The translations under genes were made by a program, and so were the position numbers. A stretch of DNA of 64,000 nt. Origin: Eurosta solidaginis (lineage: Eukaryota; Arthropoda; Insecta; Diptera; Tephritidae). The notes under the pieces are model-generated. The model was given only the letters and a program-made list of their open reading frames with translations, was not told where the DNA came from and ran no database searches. Where the stretch lies: contig NC_090324.1 in the NCBI RefSeq assembly GCF_040869045.1, positions 59,797,346-59,861,345 on the forward strand, read 5' to 3'. Positions within the stretch are counted from its first letter, which is position 1. Each line of letters starts with the position of its first letter. This document shows positions 41,511-53,177 of the stretch, one piece after another.

Positions 41511-42116
41511 TAATAAACAATAAATAGCTAGTGTAATATTCCTTAAGCTGGGAGTTGTCGGCTATTAAGTATATTTAGCTACGCAATTCATATTATGTCA
41601 TTGCAAATATACATACATATGTACATAAGTAAATATACAAAAATCAATGAAATCCTTGCCACAGGTAGTCATTTACAGCGAATGCAAGATGCAAGATGCA
41701 AGATATGTATATACTTATATACATATCTGTACTTTAACCTATGTGGTGAAAAATAATACATATGTACATAAGTGTTAGCTGAATTATGAGTAATATAAGA
41801 GGACAGAAGATATAGGTAGGGTTTAGTTATATTTAAACATTACAATCAAACGCGTTTTTTTAAAAACGAGTGATCATAATATAAATTGTGAAAAAATTGA
41901 ATTAAGAAGAAGCGAAACCCGGACAACAAAGACAGTATCATCATATCAGTCAAAAAGACAAACTATTGCAGCAAATTGGAAACCGGAAACCGGAAACATA
42001 AAGGCAAACAACCGTAATGCGAGTGGAGAAGTGTATAGGTATTAAGGTATAAATAAGAAGTTTATAGCTATTAAGGTATAAATAAGAAATATATATAAGA
42101 ATAAATAAGAAATATT
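41511..42116 (+). other. Upstream region of the Helentron coding unit
   Basis: AT-rich with short iterations: ATGCAAG three times at about 41686-41706, and GGTATAAATAAGAA-type direct repeats at 42040-42110. It may hold the Helentron promoter and 5' end, but no terminus is identified. Confidence 0.4.
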
Positions 42117-43779
42117 TTGGTGCTTGAGACCATGCCTAGGTTAAGTAGACAGTCAGGAGATGTACGACGTAGAAACGTTAGGAAAAGTGTGCAACATTTT
42201 CGGGAGGATAGGGTAAACAGATTGGGTGAGCAATCTCAAGACACCATCAACCGTTCCCTTCGCAGCTTAGACCCAGACGTTCGGTTATTAGAGCAGACTA
42301 GGAACACCCGTGCGCATAGAATTTATCGCGAAGATCCCGAAACTCGCTTTCTAGAGCAGAATGGAAATACTTAGGCACGCAGATCTCGTCGGGGAGATCC
42401 CGAATCTCGCTCCCAAGAGCAAATTAGGGATACTCAAGAGCATAGACTACGGCGCGAAAGTTTAGCTACTCGTTTATTAGAGCAAAGAAGAAAACTCTTC
42501 AATTCGCTCGGCTGAGGAAAATGTTAATACTCGCCAACGTAGTCTCCGCCGCGAGAGTCCGATGGTTCGGTCTGAAGAACAAAGTAGAAACACACGGCGG
42601 GAAAAATTACTAATTCGTCCGGCAGAGCAAATAAGGAATAGCCAGGAACAAAGAGGTCGACGCGAAAACTCTGAAATTCGCACTGCAGAGCAAGCTAGAA
42701 ATACACAAGAGCGAAAATCGCGTCGGCTTAATAACTTTGTCAGGGTTATGAAGCAGTCCCAGAACACAAGGTCTCGCAGACTTCTCAGAGAAAGATCTAG
42801 AATGATAAATATCGATTTGAGACGACGAGTTCTACGCCGGGTACATCTGCATAGGGAAAGTATAGAAAATGAACGACGGGTAGAGAGAAGTATATTAGCT
42901 AGAGAAAATCAGAACACAGAAACCGAAAACTTTGAAACCAACGTTGGTCCGATAGGATTTATGCATTCATATATTCGGAGCATTAAACTCGGGTCAACAC
43001 AAATTTGTATTTGCTGTGGTGGCTTATGGTTTAAATACCAAGTTCGCCCTCTAAATTTTGAAACCATTTCTCGAAGGCATCCAAATATAGAATTCGCATT
43101 TTATTTATCTCAAAAATTTCCGTCCGAAGATGGAAATTATAAATTTTGCGCGACTTTTAGAAATTCAGTGAAGAGTAATAATCTTCCAAAAATATGTTTA
43201 GCTAATGGATTATATTTACCTCAAACTCCTGAATGTCTAAATGATCTCACGCCAATAGAAGAACGTATGATCACACCCAGGAGGCCTTTTATGACAATTC
43301 GTCCTTTGGGTTACAAAAGGCAGAATTCGTTAAGGGGTGCCGTTGTTAAAGTTCCTATATCAGTCAGTGATATAGTTACTTCACTACATCGGCCATTCCA
43401 CGAATCGCATGTAATTCAAATTCATTTAAGAAGACGTATGGAATATAATCACGATTATATGACAGACACAATAAGGCCTTCAAAAATCATGGAAGCACTC
43501 CGATATTTAATAAATACTCCCTTATATCGAGAACATAATGTTGAAATAAATGAGGAATGGATCGCAAATCAGGAAGAGGTTCCTTTTATTGTATCTTTTG
43601 AAGATGCTACGTTAGTCCAAAATATTTGTGAAGAAATGGTTGAGGAGTTAAACCCAGGGGGACAGGAAACTCTTCTTGATAATATTCCAGCAGAACAATT
43701 TGATATAAACCGTTTAGTTATTGCTCCAAGGGAGGGTCAACGGCCTCTTGATATAATTCAGGATACTAGTTCAGAATAA
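42117..43779 (+). pseudogene. Helentron N-terminus: charged tandem repeats and DUF6570-like domain
   Basis: From 42117 to about 42890 the protein consists of ~20-22-residue repeats of the type R-SEEQSRNTRR-KLLIR. About seven are visible, with stops at 42372-42374 and near 42500. From about 42950 a domain begins GFMHSYIRSIKLGSTQICIC, then GGLWFKYQVRPLN, LANGLYLPQTPECLNDLTPI and FHESHVIQIHLRRRMEYNHD, matching the DUF6570-type domain found upstream of Rep in many arthropod Helitrons. The 405-residue frame 42562-43779 is the longest intact stretch. The repeats may bind DNA, but this is unknown. Confidence 0.72.
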
Positions 43780-45050
43780 TTGTCATTCCCCTCAATTTAT
43801 GCCGGACATCTTCTACAGAGACGTACAGCAAAATTGTGCGCTCTGAAATCCATCGTTTTGATAGAAGAGCTTGTATTTTTCCCTAGCTCTTTTACAACTA
43901 CAAGAAGTTGGAATTACTACAAATTAAAAATAGTACCTCTATCTGCCTTCGAAAATTTTCTGGGAGCAACCAAGTCACAGCCCATAACATTTTAAATGAA
44001 AATTATGTGCAAAGCTTGATTCAGCAAGATGATGGATTCAGGGTGCTCAAAGGTGTAAGATCTTCGCCTGCTCATTGGGAGGCGGAAAAGAAGAAAGTCA
44101 TTGCGATGATTCTCCAATTTGGCCTTCCTACTTTTTTTATAACTTTACCAGCTGCAGAGTCTCAATGGCTAGAACTTTTAATTATTTTATCCAAAACAGT
44201 TGATTCTAGGGAAATTTCTGAAAGCGATGCCAATAATTTATCTACTCAAGACCGATACCGTTTAATCCGGTCGGATGCGGTTACATGTGCACGATATTTT
44301 GACTATCGGTACAGACAAATGCTAAGGTTGTTCAAGGAAAATGGAGTAATTTTTGATTAACACATTGTCAAGAATTTTTACTGGAGAATTGAATACCAGC
44401 AACGAGGCTCTCTCCACGTACATGGAATGTATTGACTTCACAATGCTCCTCGAGTCAATATTCGGGATCCGCAATCATTACCGCAAGCATAGAATTCATA
44501 GATAAGTATGTATCTACACAAGGATCTGTTGGCAACTTGGGAAACTGTAAAGAATATCAAAGGCATAACCAATTCCATATCCCCCTATGCCTTCCACACA
44601 AATTTTATTACCATTCCAGAAGACACACTCAATTTAGACATTTATAAAGAGAACTTTTCAAATTTTCATAGGATTTTAAATTCAAACTTAACCGCTTCCG
44701 ATATTACAAATTTTAACAATTTTGAAAATTTCGTATCTCATGAAAGAATAAATATGTCCTTTGATGAATATTTACTGGCACTTAGATCTACTTTATTAAA
44801 ACCAACTATTTATTTAAAAATATAGTTTTAATATCGGTTTATTAACGCCTACAACCCGGCAATGTTAGAACTTCACAATGCTAATATGGATATCCAATAC
44901 ATTTTAGATGCATATGCCTGCTGCTCCTATATAATTAATTACATAAATAAGTCGAATAGGGGGGTTTCCCGACTACTAAACGAAGCTATGGCTGAGGTCA
45001 GCGCTGGGAACTATATAGTAATAGAAACTTTAACACATAGGCCATAAATT
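43780..45050 (+). pseudogene. Helentron Rep (HUH endonuclease)
   Basis: After a stop at 43777-43779 the Helitron-like N domain reads HWEAEKKKVIAMILQFGLPT, then FFITLPAAESQWLELL and SDAVTCARYFDYRY. The HUH pair reads HVH at 44415-44423 within RGSLHVHGMY, where the usual Pro after Ser is Leu and the following Trp codon has become a stop. The two-tyrosine motif lies in the frame 44862-45047 (YACCSYIINYINK). Most of 43908-45047 stays in one reading frame, so inactivation is mainly by nonsense mutations. Rep would nick and join single DNA strands during rolling-circle transposition. Confidence 0.82.
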
Positions 45051-45957
45051 TATATCTGGAACGGAAATTTCTGCACAAGAGGCTGTTTATTGTTGCATTG
45101 GACTCCATCTTTCGGAGGCAAGCAATGCAGGGATCTTTCTTAAGACCTCTCGTCCTGAGGAACGGGTGCGCATTGTTAAGCCTAGGGCACAGATTCAAAA
45201 TTTTCCCGCAGATTCTACTGATATATATGTATCGGGTATTCTAGATCACTATGTACAAAGACCTCTTCAACTGGATACAGTTTGCCTAGCTGACTTTGCA
45301 TCAATGTATACATTTGTAAAATCTCTAAGGGCAGAACAGGATAATAACATCCAAGAGGAAGATGTAGAAAGTGAGAATTCCACTTTAAGTGTAGTACCAA
45401 TCCCATTACTAGACAATAATGGTTTCATTAAAAAACGTACAAAGCCGTGTGTGGTTCATTCTAGAAGATTTAGTCCAGACACAGCTAGAGCTGATTATTT
45501 TAGAGAAATGGTAATGCTCTATAAACCTTGGCCGGATGAGCAGATTGAGATAATCGATAATGATAACGAGCAAACGTGTGTAGTAAATCAAATTTCAAAT
45601 GAAGAAAATCGAAAGAAGTATGACGTTCTTGAGCAACGGGAACTTGAGAATGTCCTAAGTAGACCAAGAGAAGAAGATTTCGCCACAACAGATATGGATG
45701 TAGTAGCTGATACTAGAGACGAGTTTAGGGTTTTCAGACTTCCTGAAATTAGCCCTAATTTAAATTTGCTAAATCTGCCTGGCGAAGACTTAGACGATAA
45801 TTATAATGACTCATATAGCAATATAAGGATGATTAAACTACCACCGTTAATTCCCGTTGAAGGGCTTCTTTCTTCCATTCAAATGCTTAATATTAGACAA
45901 AGATCTTACTTGACTCATATATTGCACAACTATAAAATAAATCAGCCTTTTTATTAG
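45051..45957 (+). pseudogene. Helentron Rep-helicase linker
   Basis: The frame 45166-45957 carries the segment between Y2 Rep and helicase, with VYVSGILDHYVQRPL-like wording, FASMYTFVKS, then acidic linker sequence. Before the helicase it reads LNIRQRSYLTHILHNY. It stops one codon before the helicase Walker A region, in the same frame as the helicase. Confidence 0.7.
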
Positions 45958-47325
45958 TTTGTACGTGGTGGCGCAGGCGTTGGCAAGAGTCTTTTGATAT
46001 CAACAATATACCAAACTCTCAACCATCGCTTTAATTCTGTTCCTGGGTCTATAAAAATTTCTCTTTGTGCCCCTACGGGAAAAGCAGCTTTTGGAATAGG
46101 TGGAATCACACTGCATTCCATATTTTCATTACCAGTTAATCAGTCTAATAGGGAATTACGCCCGCTTAGCAATGATGTTATTAACTCATTACACACAAAA
46201 CTGAGTGATTTAAAGCTAATTATTATCGATGAAGTATCCATGGTAGGGGCTCGAATGCTCAGCTTTATTGACGCCACGCTAAAGCAAATTTTCAAAAGCA
46301 CCTTGCATTTTGATGGCAAATCCGTGATTGTTCTTGGTGATTTGCGGCAGCTATCTCCAGTCGGAGACAGGTGGCTTTTTTCTCCGAATCCCAATGACAA
46401 CTATAGCGCTTTAGTTGGTTCACCTTTGTGGGAAATGTTCAAATATTTTGAACTAACTGAGATAATGAGGCAGAGGGGGGACCAACCACTTGCCATTGCA
46501 TTAAACAATATGGCTTCTGGCTCAATGACGAACGAGGACATATCGTTAATTTAAGGCAGGATTGTTAACTCAAATCAAATTCCTGATGAAGCAATTCATT
46601 TGTTTTGGTCGAATGAAGAGGCCAACAACTACAATACACTTAAGTTTAACCAAATTCCAACTACACCTTATTATTCAACTGCAAAAGATATGGTAAAAGG
46701 AATAGCTATAGAAAGGCAAAGAGAAAATATTTTAAGAGGCTAAAACTCAAGGACTTCCATATAGCTTACCACTTAAGGTTTCTGGAAAGTATATGATCAC
46801 GGTGAACATCAACACAGGTGATGGTTTGGTGAATGGCGCCAATGGGAAACTTATGGAGATAAGTTTGCAATCGTCAATTCCTTCAACTTTATGGATAAAG
46901 TTTTCAGAACCTTCGGTTGGGTTGATCGCAAGGTCACAGCAGCCACATACCCACGAAGAATCTTGGACACCTATTCAGATGACAGTGAGGGCCTTTCAAT
47001 ATAAAAGAAATGAAAAGCTAACAATTGAAAGAAAGCATTTTCCAATAGTTCCTGCGGAGGGAATAACTATACACAAAAGTCAGGGAGCCACATATAGCCA
47101 AGTCCTGGTTCATATTCGGCCACGAATTCCAAGGTCTTCCTTGTATGTTGCTTGCAGTCGAGCTACGATTGCATGGGGTTTATTCATATTAGGCAATTTT
47201 ACGCCACCTAGCCCATTTTCGGATTCAGATCCTGTTTTCAGGGAATCGATTGCTTTAAATACTACAAAAGCTTTAAATACAAGGTTTAGTTTTATGCTTT
47301 CTCGCACATCAGACCTCCAAATATT
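45958..47325 (+). pseudogene. Helentron PIF1-like helicase
   Basis: Walker A appears as GGAGVGKSLL just after the 45957 stop. Motif Ia is CAPTGKAAFGIGG, Walker B LIIIDEVSMVG, motif III GDLRQLSPVGD, and the C-terminal motifs are PAEGITIHKSQGATY and SLYVACSRA. These are the full set for PIF1/RecD-like helicases. A stop at 46554, several stops near 46740-46790 and a frame change split it. It would unwind DNA 5' to 3' during strand transfer. Confidence 0.88.
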
Positions 47326-47774
47326 ATTTCACAATGTTCAGAGCCTTAACGCTCATATAAATGATGTCAGAAATTATTATCTTATGTTGACCTCTGACAT
47401 TCTATGTTTCGTTGAAACCTGTTTTATGCAAATGTAATGATCTTTATATAATGGTGGTGTACAGGAATTCGAGTTTTCCAATAAGAGAGCTAGATGCAGA
47501 GCTAAGTGAAATTCTCACAAATGAAATTTGTAATAATAAATTAATAATTGTAGGTGATTTTAATTTATACCTTAAGCCTTCCGATAAAAGAATACAAAAT
47601 CATCTTAAGGGAAAACATTTGAGATCGCTACTAGACTTTGAATATTCCACAACTCCTGTAGGTACACAAATCGATTGGTAATTTTCTAACATTGATGAAA
47701 ACCATATTAAATCGATCACTTATGAAACCGTCCATAGCTACCATGATGCCATTTGTACTTCTGTTTTCAACTAA
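47326..47774 (+). pseudogene. Helentron endonuclease (EEP/AP-like) domain
   Basis: Directly downstream of the helicase: LFHNVQSLNAHI (Asn), ILCFVET (Glu), a frame change near 47435, IIVGDFNLYL (Asp-x-Asn), TQIDW (Asp) and YHDAI (His). These are the catalytic positions of the endonuclease/exonuclease/phosphatase fold, as in LINE endonucleases. A stop follows TQIDW at 47679-47681 and the natural end is near 47774. Fusion to the helicase is the diagnostic Helentron trait. The domain is thought to have been acquired from a LINE. Confidence 0.85.
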
Positions 47775-47917
47775 TAACTCCTTTTCCTTATATATCACAT
47801 GAATATTGAGGAAATCAAATATGTTGTAAATATAATAAATTATTGAAGCTTTGAAATAAATAAGTATTAGATAAGAATTACTATGATATTTCACGTACCT
47901 ATATATATTATATATAT

Positions 47918-48029
47918 ATTTCAGTGCACTTTTGAGGAAAAGTAAATGCTTTTTTTAAAGCACCTTAATATTGTATATATATATATGTTTAAAAAAAGCA
48001 TTTGATTTTCCTCAGAACTGCACTGAAAT
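47918..48029. repeat. Inverted repeat, 42-base arms
   Basis: Arms 47918-47959 and 47988-48029, starting ATTTCAGTGCA and ending TTTTTTTAAA, are complementary at 38-40 of 42 positions by eye. They are separated by a 28-base AT-rich loop. It lies 144 bases after the Helentron frame ends and could be its 3' hairpin or a small foldback element. Confidence 0.85.
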
Positions 48030-48030
48030 A

Positions 48031-48145
48031 TTTTGTTTAGATGCTAAAATAGACCTTTAAAGTATAAGTCATTGTAATTGGCACCATCGCATGTTCCACC
48101 TAAGGGCTCATATTTATAGGGCCCTATTTCGGCATCTAAGCAAAA
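48031..48145. repeat. Inverted repeat, 22-base arms
   Basis: Arms 48031-48052 (TTTTGTTTAGATGC) and 48124-48145 (GCATCTAAGCAAAA) match at 19 of 22 positions. It sits directly beside the longer inverted repeat. It may be a short MITE-like element or part of the same structure. Confidence 0.7.
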
Positions 48146-48181
48146 CTTTTTTACTAGTACCGAGAAAAAAAAAAAACAAAA

Positions 48182-50419
48182 CAAGTAAGGAAGGTTAAGT
48201 TCGGGTGTAACCGAACATTACATACTCAGTTGAGAGCTATGGTGACAACATAAGGGAAAATAACCATGTAGGAAAATGAACCGAGGGTAACCTGGAATGT
48301 GTTTGTATGACATGTGTATCAAATGAAAGGTATTAAAGAGTATTTTATGAGGGAGTAGGCCATAGTTCTATAGGTGCACGCCATTTAGAGATATAGCCAT
48401 AAACGTGGACCAGGGCTGACTCTAGAATTTGTTTGTACGATATGGGTATCAAATAAAAGATGTTAATGAGAATTTTAAAAGGCGTGGGATTAGTTCTCTA
48501 GGTGGACGCTGCGTCGAAATATCGCCATAAAGGTGGATCAGGGTGACCCTAGAATTTGTTTGTACGATATGGGTATCAAATGAAAGGTGTTAATGAGTAT
48601 TTTAAAAGGGAGTGATCCTTAGTTCCATAGGTGGACGCCGTGTCGAGATATCGCCATAAAGGTGGATCGGGGGTGACCCTAGAATTTGTTTGTACGATAC
48701 GGGTATCAAATGAAAGGGGTTAATGAGTATTTTAAAAGGAAGTGGGCTTTAGTTCTATAGGTGGACGCCTTTTCGAGATATCGCCATAAAGGTGGACCAG
48801 CGGTGACTCTAGAATGTGTTTGTACGATATGGGTATCAAATTAAAGGTATTAATGACGGTTTTAAAAGGGAGTGGTGGTAGATGTATAGGTGGTCGCCTT
48901 TTCGAGATATCGCCATAAAGGTGGACCAGGGGTGACTCTAGAATGCATTTTAAAAGCGAGTAGGCCTTAGTTCTATAGGTGGACGCCTTTTCGATATATC
49001 GCCATAAAGGTGGACCAGAGGTGATTCTAGACTTTGTTTGTACGATATGGGTATCAAATTAAAGGTATTAATGAGGGATTTAAATGGGAGTGGGGATGGT
49101 TGTATATGTGAAGGCGTTTTCCAGATATCGTCCAAAATGTGGACCAGGGTGACCCAGAACATCATCTGTTGGATACCGCTAATTTATTCATATATGTAAT
49201 ACCACGAACAGTATTCCTGCCAAGATTTCAAGGGTGTTTTATTTCGCCCTGCAGAACTTTTTCATTTTCTTCTACTTAATATGGTAGGTGTCACACCTGT
49301 TTTACAAAGTTTTTTTCTAAAGTTATATTTTGCGTCAATAAACCAATCCAATTACCATGTTTCATCCCTTTTTTCGAATTTGATATAGGATTATGGCATT
49401 TTTTTTATTTTTCGTAATTTTCGATATCGAAAAAATGGGCGTGGTCATAGTCGGATTTCGGCAATTTTTTATACCAATACAAAGTGAGTTCAGATAAGTA
49501 CGTGAACTGAGTTTAGTAAAGATAAATCGATTTTTGCTCTCGTGTTAAGGGCGGAGCGAAATGAGAGACAGTCGGCTGTGTATAAAAACTGGGCGTGGCT
49601 TCAAACCGATTTCGCCCTTTTTCACAGAAAAAAGTTATCGTCCTAGAATCTAAGCCTCTACCAAATTTCACAAGGATTGGTAAATTTTTGTTCGACTTAT
49701 GGCATTAAAAGTATCCTAGACAAATTAAATGAAAAAGGGCGGAGCCACGCCCATTTTGAAATTTTCTTTTATTTTTGTATTTTGTTGCGCTATATCATTA
49801 CCGGAGTTGAATGTTGACATAGTTTACTTATATACTATAAAGATATTACATTTTTTGTTAAAATTTGACTTAAAAATTTTTTTTAAAGTGGGCGTGGTCG
49901 TTCTCCGATTTTGCTAATTTTTATTAAGCATAAATATAGTAATAGGACTAACGTTTCTGCCAAATTTCAGCATAATATCTTCAACGACTGCCAAATTGCA
50001 GCTTGCAAAATTTAAAATTACCTTCTTTTAAAAGTGGGCGGTGCCACGCTCATTGTCCAAAATTTTACTAATTTTCTATTCTGCGTCATAAGATCAAGTC
50101 ACATTAGTAATGAATTATCGCACTTTTTCGGTTTTTCGAAATTTTCGATATCGAAAAAGTGGGCGTGGTTATGGTCCGATATCGTTAATTTTAAATACCG
50201 ATCTGAGATGAGTGATCATACATATCAAATTTCATCAAGATACCTCAAGTTATCGTGTTAACGGACGGACGAACGGACGGACATGGCTCAATCAAATTTT
50301 TTTTCGATCCTGATGATTTTGATATATGGAAGTCTATATCTATCTCGATTCCTTTATACCTGTACAACCAACCGTTATCCAATCAAATATAATCTGTGAG
50401 CTCTGCTCAACTGAGTATA
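48182..50419 (+). mobile_element. Element T copy 3 (both ends intact)
   Basis: Starts CAAGTAAGG after an A-run. Then comes a hairpin GTTCGG/CCGAAC (48199-48216), left subterminal repeat ATACTCAGTTGAG (48222-48234), an array of six to seven 130-base monomers (about 48290-49130), the conserved right half, and the right subterminal repeat CTCAACTGAGTAT (50406-50418), ending GTATA before an A-rich flank. This is the reference copy for the element's ends. Confidence 0.88.
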
Positions 50420-50843
50420 AAAATTAAAATAATAACACCCTAATGTATAGTTATCATATATGTATTTATTTAAATATTAGATGATAAGCGTGGCTATTTG
50501 TTAAAACAACCTAATTCGATTTAGGATATTGGTGATAAGTTGACCAATAATATAAAAAGCTATTAGCACCTCAGCCATGTTGGTCACATAGATTGCCACA
50601 CAGTTATTTAAATGGTTTCTTAAGCTCATATAAACTGAAAACTGTTAGTGAGGACATTAACTTTATAATTATATTATTATAAGTATTTGCATGCACACAT
50701 ATTTACGTAGAATTTTAAGGTTTTTACTCAGTTTACCAAATAGTTGTTACCGCTGTACTATGATAAATATATAATCAATCCGCTCAAAATTATGTTTCAT
50801 CTTTATTTTTGGATAAACGTCAAAGCAAAGTCATACCTGAAGT
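50420..50843. other. Unassigned AT-rich spacer
   Basis: No motif or ORF recognised between element T copies 3 and 4. Confidence 0.35.
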
Positions 50844-51066
50844 AAGTAAGGATGTCTAAGTTCGGGTGAAACCTACCATTATATACCCAGTTGTGTGTTT
50901 TCAAGGGCTTTTGATTTACGCGCTGCAAAACTTAACAATTTTCTTCTACTAAATGTGGGAGGTGTCACGCCCATTTTTCAAAAGTCTCGATTAGTTTCTA
51001 CAGTTACAGAATACCGTTATGCGAACCAAATTAATATACTCTGTGAGCTCTGCTCATCTGAATATA
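50844..51066 (+). mobile_element. Element T copy 4, internally deleted (223 bases)
   Basis: Starts AAGTAAGG, keeps TTCGGGTG, then jumps to the block with CAAGGGCTTTTGATTT and CACGCCCATTTT, and ends with the terminal CTCATCTGAATATA. The tandem array and most of the interior are missing. Both ends are present, which defines the minimal element. Confidence 0.75.
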
Positions 51067-51205
51067 ATTATAGCTGTCTTGGTTTCGTAGGGTTTCGTAG
51101 ATGGTTTATCAGTGGTTTTTAATTTCATATCACATAAGTTTGGGAAATATCGACCAAATTGAACACCAAGGACGACTTTTTTTAGAACGCTTTTCCTTCA
51201 TCCTT

Positions 51206-53177
51206 TGTCAAATAAGGGAAAATCACCATGTAGGAAAATGAACCCTGAAATGTGTTTGTATGACATGGGTATCAAATGAAAGGTGTTAGTGAGTATTTTA
51301 AAAGGGAATGGGCTTAGTTCTATAGGAAGCCTTTTCGAGATGTCCCCACAAAGGCGGACCAGAAGTGACTCTAGAATGTGTTTGTACGATATGGGTATCA
51401 AATGAAAGGTGTTAATGAATATTTTAAAAGTGGGTGGGCCTTAGTTCTATAGGTGGACGCCTTTTAGAGATATCGCCATAAAGGTGGACCAGGTGTGACT
51501 CTAGAATGTGTTTGTACGATATGGGTATCAAATAAAAGGTGTTAATGAGTACTTTAAAAGGGAGTGGGCCTTAGTTCTATAGGTGGACGCCTTTTAGGGA
51601 TATCGCCATGAAGGTGGACCAGGGGTGGCTCTAGAATATGTTTGTACGATATGGGTATCAAATGAAAGGTGTTAATGAGTATTTTAAAAAGGAGTGGGCC
51701 TTAGTTATATAGGTGGACGCCTTTTCGAGTATCGCCATTAAGGTGGACCAGGGGTGACTCTATAATGTGTTTGTACGATATCGGTATCAAATTAAAGGTA
51801 TTAATGTGTGTTATAAAAGCGAGTGGCCCTTAGTTGTATTTGTGAAAGCGTGTTCGAGATATCGACCAAAATGTGGACCAAGGTGACCCACAACATCATC
51901 TGTCGGGTACCGCTAATTTTTTATATATGTAATGCCACGAACAGTATTCCTGCCAAGATTCAAAGGGCTTTTGATTTCGCCCTGCAGAGCTTTTTCATTT
52001 TCTTCTACTTAATATGGTAGGTATCACAGCCATTTTACAAAGTTTTTTCTACAGTTATATTTTGCGTCAAAAAACCAATCCAATCACCATGTTTCACACT
52101 TTTTTCATTCTTGGTATAGAATTATGGAATTTTTTTCATTTTTCGTAATTTTCGATATCGAAAAACTGGGCGTGGTCATAGTCGGATTTCGGCCATTTTT
52201 TATACCAAGATAAAGTGAGTTCAGATAAGTACGTGAACTAAGTTTAGTAAAGATATATCGACTCTTGCTCAAGTTATCGTGTTAAGGGCCGAGCGGAAGG
52301 ACAGACGGCCGACTGTGTATAAAAACTGGGCGTGGCTTCAACCGATTTTGCCCATTTTCACAGAAAACAATTATTGTCATATAGTCTATGCTCCTACCCT
52401 TTTTGACAGAAATAAGTTATCGTCCTAGAATCTAAGCCCCTACCAAATTTCACAAGGATTGGTAAATTTTTGTTCGATTTATGGCATCAAAAGTATTATA
52501 GAACAATTAAATTAAAAAGGGCGGAGCCACGCCCATTTTGAAATTTTCTTTTATTCTTGTATTTCGTTGCACCATTAATTAACTTATATAATGTAAAGAT
52601 TTTAAATTTTTTGTTAAAATTTGACTTAAAAAAAATTTTTTTTTTAAAAGTGGGCTTGTTCGTCATCCGATTTTGCAAATTTTTATATAGCACACTTATA
52701 GTAATAGGAGTAACGTGCGTGCCAAATTTCAGCATCATATCTTCAACGACTGGCATATTATAGCTTGCAAAACTTTTAAATTACCTTCTTTTAAAAGTGG
52801 ACGGTGCCGCGCCCATTGTCCAAATATTTACTAATTTTCTATTTTGCGTCATAAGGCCAACGCACCTACCAGGTTTCATCGCTTTATCCGTCTTTGGTAA
52901 TGAATTATCGCACTTTTTGGGTTTTTCGAAATTTGAAATTTGAGTGCCCAGGAACCTACATACCAAATTTCATCAAGATGCCTCCAAATTTACTCAAGTT
53001 ATCGTGTTTACGGACGGACGGACAGACGGACGGACATGGCTAAATGAGTTTCTTTTTTCACCCAGATCATTTTGATATATATAAGTCTATATCTATCTCG
53101 ATTAGTTTATGCCGTTACGGATTACCGTTATGCGAACGAAGTTAATATACTCTGTGAGCTCTGCTCAGCTGAGTATA
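51206..53177 (+). mobile_element. Element T copy 5 (5'-truncated)
   Basis: Begins just after the left subterminal region (AATAAGGGAAAATCACCATG), has about five 130-base monomers to about 51870, then the conserved right half, and ends CTCAGCTGAGTATA. A short duplicated segment near 52370-52440 repeats the TAAGTTATCGTCCTAGAATCTA area. The flank is A-rich. Confidence 0.85.

Larger units (their letters stand above)
42117..47774 (+). mobile_element. Helentron-type rolling-circle transposon, coding region (decayed)
   Basis: Domains in order on one strand: Arg/Glu-rich tandem repeats, a DUF6570-like domain, Rep with HUH (HVH) and Y2 motifs, a PIF1-like superfamily 1 helicase, and a C-terminal endonuclease/exonuclease/phosphatase domain. 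The endonuclease placed after the helicase separates Helentrons (Helitron2 group) from ordinary Helitrons. At least eight stops and several frame changes break the frame. The true ends are not determined. Confidence 0.85.
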
